From Parachlamydiales bacterium (GTDB lineage: Bacteria; Chlamydiota; Chlamydiia; Chlamydiales; Rhabdochlamydiaceae), in contig PLXY01000006.1 of NCBI GenBank assembly GCA_003153295.1, positions 62,001 to 126,000 on the forward strand: a DNA stretch of 64,000 nucleotides, in the 5' to 3' direction. Positions within the stretch are counted from its first letter, which is position 1. Each line of letters begins with the position of its first letter. The notes beneath the pieces are model-generated. The model did not search any database, was not told the origin of the DNA, and saw nothing but the letters and a program-made list of their open reading frames with translations. Shown piece after piece: positions 58,393 through 64,000 of this stretch. A program made the position numbers and the translations under genes.

Positions 58393-59064
58393 ATGAAAGA
58401 CTACACACGGAACTTCAACAAGAGTTTTATCGTTTTGACAGTAGCTTTATTCACTTTAGGATCTTCCAATTTAGCATGGGCTAAAGACAAAGGCGCTGAA
58501 GAGAAAATCAAAGGCGGTATCGATACTGCAGCTGACGCTTTAAAAAAAGGCGTGGAAAAAACAGGCGATGCAGTGGAAAGCGCTAAAGCCGGTATAAAAA
58601 AGGGCGTCGCTAAAATGGGCGAAAAAGTGGAAGATATGCAAGCTTATTTCCGCAAAAAATTCCATGAAACAGCTACTGTAGGCCCAGCTACTGTGTCTGA
58701 GGTGACTTTCAATGGTCACCATTTTGCAGCGGTTGTTAAACCAGGCGAGCGCATCGAAGGCACGCTCAAATGCGCCTTGGATCCAGCACAAAAAAAAGAC
58801 ATTAAGTACCATAGCTTGCTCATTGGTTTGAAAGGACAAGATAATGCACAGTCAACTGTCGATATCGGCAGAGGCATATTTATCGATGATCAAAGTCAGG
58901 GGACTTTTACTCTGATTGCTCCGACTGAGCCAGGTTTTTACAAAGTCCGCTTTCGACCCATTGAAGGCTATATTGAGCATGATGTGTTGACAAAATGGAA
59001 AGATGAGAAAGGAAAAGCACCTGACTCAACTGCAACCATTGGACTTATCTACGTTAAAGCTTAA
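58393..59064 (+). CDS. Exported protein with amphipathic repeats and a beta-rich domain
   Basis: The 223-aa product has a signal peptide (FIVLTVALFTLGSSNLAWA), then about 60 residues of helical Lys/Ala/Gly-rich repeats (KIKGGIDTAADALKKGVEKT, GDAVESAKAGIKKGVAKMG). A beta-rich C-terminal domain follows, with FAAVVKPGERIEGTLKCALDP and GFYKVRFRPIEGY. The ATG at 58393 is fixed by GGAGG five bases upstream. Its amphipathic part is like that at 45522-45818. Periplasmic location is likely. Confidence 0.75.
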   Translation: MKDYTRNFNKSFIVLTVALFTLGSSNLAWAKDKGAEEKIKGGIDTAADALKKGVEKTGDAVESAKAGIKKGVAKMGEKVEDMQAYFRKKFHETATVGPATVSEVTFNGHHFAAVVKPGERIEGTLKCALDPAQKKDIKYHSLLIGLKGQDNAQSTVDIGRGIFIDDQSQGTFTLIAPTEPGFYKVRFRPIEGYIEHDVLTKWKDEKGKAPDSTATIGLIYVKA

Positions 59065-59083
59065 ACGTTTTTTAGTTCTTCAT

Positions 59084-59118
59084 ACCCCTCTCATCCTTTG
59101 GGATAGAGGGGTTTTTTA
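59084..59118 (+). terminator. Intrinsic terminator
   Basis: ACCCCTCTCATCC pairs with GGATAGAGGGGT with one bulged C around a TTTG loop, followed by TTTTTATTT. Confidence 0.9.
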
Positions 59119-59193
59119 TTTGTGGATTAGATGAAAAGAGTTGCCTAATCTCTTTGAGATTGTAATAATTTCTTTCCTATCCAGGAGGTTGCG

Positions 59194-60537
59194 ATGGGCT
59201 TAGGAAGTTTAGAAGCGACAAGTTTAGAGCCTGTAAGCTGGTGGTGTCTAGATCTAGATGATGAGCAGCGTATCAAAGTGGCTTCCCAATGGAAATGTAA
59301 TTTGCAATGGGTTTATTCTTTTTTCAGCGATCGGCTTAAAAATGATCTACGACATCGAGTCTGTACGTTATTAGATTCTATGCCGGCTGCGCATCTTCGC
59401 ACCGAACCCGAGAAGATTGCCGTTGAAAAGGTGTCGCGGCTGATCCATAGCAAACCCTCGTGGCTCTATGGAGCAGATCAGAGCATCAAAAATCCTCCGC
59501 AAGCTCTCTTAAAGCAATCAAAAGAACTCATCTCTGCTGTTCAACCTTATGAAGAAGGTGGCCGTTATTATAATTTCTCCGGAGAGCATATCTGGAGCCA
59601 GTTTTTTGAGACGCTTTATCTCTTATTTCCCGGTTCATTTGCAAAGAGTAGCCAAGAAGATTTAAAAACTTGGCACCGTACAGAATGGAATCCCCGTGCT
59701 CGCAGCTCGGAACCCCAATTGACCTGGCTGGGCCATTCTACCATTTTTTTGCAGGCTGGAAATATCAATCTTATTTTTGATCCTACTTTTGAGTTTGTCG
59801 GACCCTGCTTCCATCGTTATACAGCCCCTCCAATTTCTTTGAGCAAGCTTCCTTTGATCGATGGTGTGATCATCTCTCACAACCACGCCGACCACTGCAA
59901 CCCTGCCACAGTGGAAAAATTGGCTGCTTTTCTCACGACAGCATTTGTGCCTGAGGGGACAGAAAAATGGTTTAAAGAAAGGGGATTTGAGCGTGTCGAA
60001 GGAAAAAAATGGTGGCAAAGCTCTTATATCGAACGGGACGGCAAAAAAATCCGACTGACCGCGATACCAGCGCAGCATGGCTCTTGTACGGGCATTTCCG
60101 ATTATCACCGGTCTCTATGGATGGGTATCATGGTTCAAGTCGGCGGTCTAAATATCTATTTTGCCGGAGATACAGGCTTTAACCGGAATCATCTCGATGA
60201 GATCAAAAAACATTTTGGGCCTATTGATGTCGCATTGCTGCCGATTGCTCCCGATGGGGAACCTGAGATGCATTTGAACCATATCCAAGCCTTAGATGCT
60301 TTTGAGCGGCTAGGAGCGAAAAAAATGATTCCTATCCATTATGGGGCTTATCGCATGGGAGCGGAAAAAATTGAAGATCCTCTTAATTTATTGATGGCTG
60401 CTGCTGAAAAGAGAAAATTGACCGATAAGATATTGGTTTTAAAACTCGGAGAGACAAAGAATCTTTCATTGCCTCCAGGTGAAGACAAAACAAGAGCGCT
60501 CTATCAGTTTTTTAACACTTTTGTTCATGAAATATGA
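59194..60537 (+). CDS. MBL-fold metallohydrolase (NAPE-PLD/UlaG-like)
   Basis: The 447-aa protein has the metallo-beta-lactamase site HNHADHCNP, a later FAGDTGFN with Asp, and IPIHYGAY with His, along with WLGHSTIFLQAG, which is typical of NAPE-PLD-like and UlaG-like proteins. About 170 residues precede the domain without recognisable similarity. AGGAGGT lies five bases before the ATG. It is probably a cytosolic phosphodiesterase; the substrate is unknown. Confidence 0.87.
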   Translation: MGLGSLEATSLEPVSWWCLDLDDEQRIKVASQWKCNLQWVYSFFSDRLKNDLRHRVCTLLDSMPAAHLRTEPEKIAVEKVSRLIHSKPSWLYGADQSIKNPPQALLKQSKELISAVQPYEEGGRYYNFSGEHIWSQFFETLYLLFPGSFAKSSQEDLKTWHRTEWNPRARSSEPQLTWLGHSTIFLQAGNINLIFDPTFEFVGPCFHRYTAPPISLSKLPLIDGVIISHNHADHCNPATVEKLAAFLTTAFVPEGTEKWFKERGFERVEGKKWWQSSYIERDGKKIRLTAIPAQHGSCTGISDYHRSLWMGIMVQVGGLNIYFAGDTGFNRNHLDEIKKHFGPIDVALLPIAPDGEPEMHLNHIQALDAFERLGAKKMIPIHYGAYRMGAEKIEDPLNLLMAAAEKRKLTDKILVLKLGETKNLSLPPGEDKTRALYQFFNTFVHEI

Positions 60538-60953
60538 AACGGCTGCTTTGAGATATTAATGCGTGCGGAATTACGGCTTTCAGTTAGTAGCATAAATTTT
60601 TGCCACGCTTTTGCATCATAGACTGTATTGATTTCCACGACTTGGCCGTCTTTAACGACAACCCATTCAATGTTTGCAACGCGGATATCAGGGATTGTCA
60701 TCACCATGTCCATCACCGTGCAACAAGATTCATGATCGAAATACTGTCTTTGAATATCAAAAAAATCGATCTGAAAAATGGATTTGCTAAACAGCTCTAG
60801 GATGCTTTCCCTGCCTTCAAAAAATTCGTGGATGCCTTTGAAGTTGGCATTTTCTGCCAAACAACGTTTCACAGGTTCAAGATCTTTCGTTTTAAAAGCA
60901 TAGTCGATAGCGGAGTAATAATTACGAATCACTGTTTTCAGTTGACGAGGCAA
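60525..60953 (-). CDS. SnoaL/NTF2-like protein
   Basis: The 142-aa protein has an NTF2-like layout: VIRNYYSAIDYAFKTKDLEP, RESILELFSKSIFQID, and beta strands with VANIEWVVVKDGQVVEI. The start appears to be a TTG at 60951-60953 with GGGA upstream, as no ATG is in frame nearby. The substrate is unknown. It overlaps the convergent MBL gene by 13 bp. Confidence 0.72.
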   Translation of the reverse strand: MPRQLKTVIRNYYSAIDYAFKTKDLEPVKRCLAENANFKGIHEFFEGRESILELFSKSIFQIDFFDIQRQYFDHESCCTVMDMVMTIPDIRVANIEWVVVKDGQVVEINTVYDAKAWQKFMLLTESRNSARINISKQPFHIS

Positions 60954-61000
60954 TCTTCATCCCATATTTTAATGTAAATGGAGCATCATACAGTGAGCTT

Positions 61001-61345
61001 ATGGAATTATCAAATTACTTTACAATTGTTGTGATCGTCCCGGAAACCCACGCAGACATCCTTCGAGAAGCGATGGCCCAGGCAGGAGCAGGGGAGACAC
61101 CTCACTACTCCCACGGAAGTTTCTCTATTAAAGGCACGAGCCGTTTCATGCCGAAAAAGGGCGCGCGACCCTTCATCGGTCAAATAGATGTTCCGGAAAC
61201 CGTTGTCGAAGAGCGTATTGAAACGATTTGTTCACGAGAATGCCTGGAAAGAGTCATCGCAGCTATCAAAAAAGCCCATCCTTATGAGGAGACTGTCATC
61301 GACATCTTTCCAGTCTATGATATCGGAATTAAAAAAAGGGTTTAG
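61001..61345 (+). CDS. NIF3/CutA-like domain protein
   Basis: The 114-aa protein resembles the CutA-like insertion of YqfO/NIF3 proteins: YFTIVVIVPETHADILREAMAQAGAGE, then YSHGSFSIKGTSRFMP, and a C-terminal AAIKKAHPYEETVIDIFPVYD. It stands alone rather than inside a full NIF3 protein. Small stand-alone members of this group exist and have no firm function. It ends against the convergent TfoX-N gene with no gap. Confidence 0.83.
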   Translation: MELSNYFTIVVIVPETHADILREAMAQAGAGETPHYSHGSFSIKGTSRFMPKKGARPFIGQIDVPETVVEERIETICSRECLERVIAAIKKAHPYEETVIDIFPVYDIGIKKRV

Positions 61346-61684
61346 CTACTTCTTTTTTTTGTTCCTTAAGGAAGAATCGACAGCTTTATTAATCCAGCGG
61401 GGGAGTTCTTTGGAATTCTCTAGAATCTCGTCTGGAAGATTCATATAGGGCATCGTGACGGGCTTTCTCATCCCTTGATAGACAAAAGGTTGTGAGTCAT
61501 AAGCTTCGTAGTCTTTACGGTTCAGATCGTCGGCTCTAAAATAGAGACGATTTTCAGCGATCAAAGCAAAAATAACATCACCGTAATAAATACCATAACC
61601 CCCGAACATCGCCCGTGCGGTGATAGGGCCATGAGGTTTCAATTTCTTCAAGAGAGTCTCAACAAAAGGGTTTGTTTTTTTCAT
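61346..61684 (-). CDS. TfoX N-terminal-domain protein
   Basis: The 112-aa protein matches the TfoX/Sxy N-terminal domain: ITARAMFGGYGIYYGDVIFALI, LYFRAD, and a later VTMPYMNLPDEIL. Only this half is present; the C-terminal domain linked to competence control is missing. Stand-alone N-terminal domain proteins are widespread. A role in competence is therefore not implied. Confidence 0.88.
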   Translation of the reverse strand: MKKTNPFVETLLKKLKPHGPITARAMFGGYGIYYGDVIFALIAENRLYFRADDLNRKDYEAYDSQPFVYQGMRKPVTMPYMNLPDEILENSKELPRWINKAVDSSLRNKKKK

Positions 61685-61745
61685 TGTTAAAGAATTTTAG
61701 CCTAAAGTCTTGATTCAGGTCATCGGAATATGCTATCCGGTAGGA

Positions 61746-62543
61746 ATGAGTTCCACCGCGATTGAAACCTTCGATCTGACCCGCTATTACAATACCATTC
61801 CTGCTGTTGATAAAATTTCTTTCCAAGTTCAGGCGGGGACAGTCTTTGGTCTACTCGGCCCTAATGGGGCGGGAAAGAGCACGACGATCAAAATGTTAAC
61901 GACTCTTTTACCGGTTACTTCAGGGACTGCCTCCATTATGGGATATGATCTCGTCCATGACCCTGCAATGATCCGGCAACGGATCGGTTATGTCCCGCAG
62001 CTCCTTTCAGCAGATGGCGATTTAACGGGTTATGAAAATCTTGTGCTTTCAGCAAAACTCTATGGATTAAGTCGCAGCTCTCAGTCTCAACGCATTCGAG
62101 AAGTTTTGGAATTTATGGGATTGGAAGCGTATGCGCATCGGCTAGTGAGCCAGTATTCGGGCGGTATGATCCGGAAATTAGAAATCGCGCAAGGTGTGCT
62201 CCATAATCCTGCCATTTTATTTCTGGACGAGCCGACGATTGGATTAGATCCCATGGCTCGAAAAACATTATGGGAGCGGATCCAAGAATGGCGCAAAAAT
62301 TTTAAAACGACAATTCTTTTGACAACTCATGACATGGACGAGGCTGATCGGCTTTGCGATGTGGTGGCATTTATGCATCTAGGCAAGATCGTAGTTCTGG
62401 ATACGCCTGCCAAGCTCAAAGCCACTGTCGGACCCCATGCCAACTTAGATGATGTTTTTATGCGATATACAGGAACTTCTGTCAACCCCAGCGAGTATCA
62501 AAATGTTAAGCAGACAAGACGCACGATCTCCCATTTGGATTAA
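61746..62543 (+). CDS. ABC-2-type exporter ATP-binding protein (DrrA-like)
   Basis: The 265-aa ABC protein has Walker A GPNGAGKST, signature YSGGMIRKLEIAQ, Walker B ILFLDEPTIGLDP and switch His in LLTTHDMDEADR. The short C-terminal extension is DrrA-like. The start is ATG 61746, with a TTG at 61710 possible. It partners with the permease, whose proposed start lies within its last 41 bases. The drug or lipid substrate is unknown. Confidence 0.93.
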   Translation: MSSTAIETFDLTRYYNTIPAVDKISFQVQAGTVFGLLGPNGAGKSTTIKMLTTLLPVTSGTASIMGYDLVHDPAMIRQRIGYVPQLLSADGDLTGYENLVLSAKLYGLSRSSQSQRIREVLEFMGLEAYAHRLVSQYSGGMIRKLEIAQGVLHNPAILFLDEPTIGLDPMARKTLWERIQEWRKNFKTTILLTTHDMDEADRLCDVVAFMHLGKIVVLDTPAKLKATVGPHANLDDVFMRYTGTSVNPSEYQNVKQTRRTISHLD

Positions 62544-63297
62544 GCAGATGTTTGCTATTGTCGAGGCAGATATCCGGAAGCTCCGCCACGACCCCACAGA
62601 ACTGTTTACGCGAATGATCCAGCCCTTGATCTGGATTTTAATCTTCGGGCAGGCCATGGCCTATACTAAGACGATTTCTTCGGGATCGCTTCCTTATCTC
62701 GACTACATGGTGCCGGGCATCGTGGCCCAAAGCATTCTTTTCATCGCGATCTTTTACGGCATTGCCCTGATCTGGGAAAAAGATATCGGTACGCTTCATA
62801 AGATTTTAGTGACCCCTACTCCTCGCATCGTGTTAGTCCTGGGAAGGTCTTTTTCTGCCGGCATCCGGGGTTTATCACAGGTGGTGATGATCTACGTGCT
62901 GTCGATATTCTTAGGGATTCATTTGCGATGGGACTTCTTCTCTTTATGCGGTATGGTGGCCATTTCTTTTCTTGTCGCCGCGGTCTTCTCCACTCTTTCA
63001 CTGCTAGTTGCCGCTCTTGTAAAAAAACGAGATAGGTTCATGGGAATTGGCCAAGCTTTAACCATGCCTCTTTTCTTTGCGAGCAATGCACTTTATCCCA
63101 TTGATGCGATGCCGCATTGGATTAAAATTCTTTCCCTCATCAATCCTCTGACCTATCAGGTTGATGCGCTTCGCACGTTTATGATCGCAGGACAAACGAG
63201 CCATTTTGGTCTAGGACTTGATTTTGCCGTTTCCATTTTTACCTTTATCATCGTTGTTTTGATTGCCACACGCCTTTACCCCAAAATTTTATATTGA
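62503..63297 (+). CDS. ABC-2-type exporter permease (DrrB-like)
   Basis: The 264-aa protein has six membrane helices. The soluble N-terminal stretch reads VEADIRKLRHDPTELFTRMIQP, followed by WILIFGQAMAY and PYLDYMVPGIVAQSILF (ABC-2 membrane segments), and NPLTYQVDALRTFM near the end. The start at 62503 overlaps the ATPase; 62548 (MFAIVEAD) is an alternative. It pairs with the ATPase just before it. The next gene overlaps its stop by one base (TGATG). Confidence 0.92.
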   Translation: MLSRQDARSPIWIKQMFAIVEADIRKLRHDPTELFTRMIQPLIWILIFGQAMAYTKTISSGSLPYLDYMVPGIVAQSILFIAIFYGIALIWEKDIGTLHKILVTPTPRIVLVLGRSFSAGIRGLSQVVMIYVLSIFLGIHLRWDFFSLCGMVAISFLVAAVFSTLSLLVAALVKKRDRFMGIGQALTMPLFFASNALYPIDAMPHWIKILSLINPLTYQVDALRTFMIAGQTSHFGLGLDFAVSIFTFIIVVLIATRLYPKILY

Positions 63298-64000
63298 TGA
63301 AACAAATTCTAAAAAAACAAAACAGCTCTTCCATATTGCAGATTGCCGGTGATGTCCAGGATGTTCTTAAGGGCCAAGCAAACCTGTTGCAGCCGATTGA
63401 ACCCATGCGGTTTAGGTTTGCACTCGGTTCAGGCTCTTTTTTTGATAAGACAGCTATAGGGGAGACGATTGTGATTGAAAAAGTGCCCCACATATCCTGG
63501 ATCTCCAAGAGTCAGCCGCGGATCCAAAGTGGAAGGGATGCCAAAACTCCTTTTCTCATGGGTTTAGATGAACACCAAACCGGAACCGAGTTATTCTATT
63601 ATAAACCTGCTGAACCGATCTCTTTAGAGTTGTTTTACGAACAAACATCCCGTCAATATCCTGAAGGGTTTGCTGTGGTGGGAGAGGCCCAAATGGCTGC
63701 GCTTCATTCAACCTATTTAAAAAAACCTCCTATTTATGGAGAAAATATTAACGAACATCAAGCCGACTATTGGATGAAAATTCCGATGGAGTCGCATCGA
63801 CATCTTTGCTTTTTTGCCGTGGTGATCCCATCAGAGGGAAAAAAACGATTTCCTTCTGAAGTATTGAATAAGGCTTTTTACCAAAATCCTCATGAAACAA
63901 ATCAGGTCCCTTTCTTAAGTCACACGCATGGCGCCTTACTCACCTCATCAATGGACCAAAAACCAGAGAGCTTTGATGATTTTTTCCAAAATTTAAAAAA
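63297..64000 (+). CDS. Hypothetical protein, runs off the right edge
   Basis: The reading frame starts ATG (63297-63299), sharing one base with the permease stop, and stays open for 234 codons to the window end. It begins MKQILKKQNSSSILQIAGDV and shows no signal peptide or clear membrane segment. I recognise no family. Strict coupling to the ABC-2 permease suggests a third member of the export operon. Confidence 0.7.
   Translation, partial: MKQILKKQNSSSILQIAGDVQDVLKGQANLLQPIEPMRFRFALGSGSFFDKTAIGETIVIEKVPHISWISKSQPRIQSGRDAKTPFLMGLDEHQTGTELFYYKPAEPISLELFYEQTSRQYPEGFAVVGEAQMAALHSTYLKKPPIYGENINEHQADYWMKIPMESHRHLCFFAVVIPSEGKKRFPSEVLNKAFYQNPHETNQVPFLSHTHGALLTSSMDQKPESFDDFFQNLK

Overview
The window looks like chromosome from a member of the Chlamydiota, most likely an environmental (Parachlamydiales/Simkania/Waddlia-like) lineage. 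The strongest pointers are a free-standing SWIB-domain protein (33880-34155), small proteins with bilobed hydrophobic segments like inclusion-membrane proteins, an inverse-autotransporter-like barrel, and many secreted beta-barrel and beta-propeller proteins beside ordinary housekeeping genes. This assignment is inferred from gene content by eye. Base composition looks moderate to low in GC. There are no rRNA genes, CRISPR arrays or intact transposases.

Layout. 1-4.6 kb: a clipped exported protein, a small zinc-ribbon membrane protein, a minus-strand run of putP, surE and a pentapeptide-repeat gene, then ttcA-like and SEC-C genes and tRNA-Thr/tRNA-Tyr. 4.6-6.9 kb: a small island at the 3' end of tRNA-Tyr, bounded by a 50-bp direct repeat. 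It carries a membrane-anchored unknown, a ribbon-helix-helix protein and a DUF1016/YhcG PDDEXK nuclease. 7-21.8 kb: an accessory surface and secretion region with an inverse autotransporter/beta-helix protein, outer-membrane barrels, an exported PEP-synthase-like ATP-grasp protein, an amine oxidase, a membrane protein ending in a J-domain, and two exported propellers. 21.8-28.6 kb: redox enzymes, RlmK-type rRNA methyltransferase, a CHAP-like cysteine-hydrolase candidate, a TetR/SnoaL pair with a clear operator-promoter, and an Fpg/Nei-like protein.

28.6-45.4 kb: a cysteine-rich exported protein coupled to a VKOR-thioredoxin fusion, an SGNH-like protein, cold-shock and SWIB genes, an NAD-epimerase fusion, a DAO-Rieske oxidase, a repeat propeller, an M48 protease, DUF2147, an AlkB-like oxygenase and Uup. 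45.4-50.2 kb: an amphipathic Lys/Ala-rich exported protein, an FMN reductase and a uracil phosphoribosyltransferase that both carry signal peptides, Dus, a second DUF2147, a hydrolase and RpiB. 50.2-64 kb: Inc-like proteins separated by a duplicated 42-bp hairpin, a DEAD helicase, DUF1328-type stress membrane proteins, endonuclease V, a 153-bp inverted-repeat element, HIT, HAD, bicupin, MBL-fold and TfoX-N proteins, and an ABC-2 exporter pair.

How genes work together. Clear functional pairs are RHH + nuclease, TetR + SnoaL, Cys-rich protein + disulfide oxidase, and the ABC ATPase + permease. Gene packing is tight, with many 1-8 nt overlaps within operons and several convergent pairs overlapping at their 3' ends. 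Two protein genes shorter than 60 codons (32024-32176 and 56290-56445), and genes cut by both window edges, were found by reading the DNA directly.
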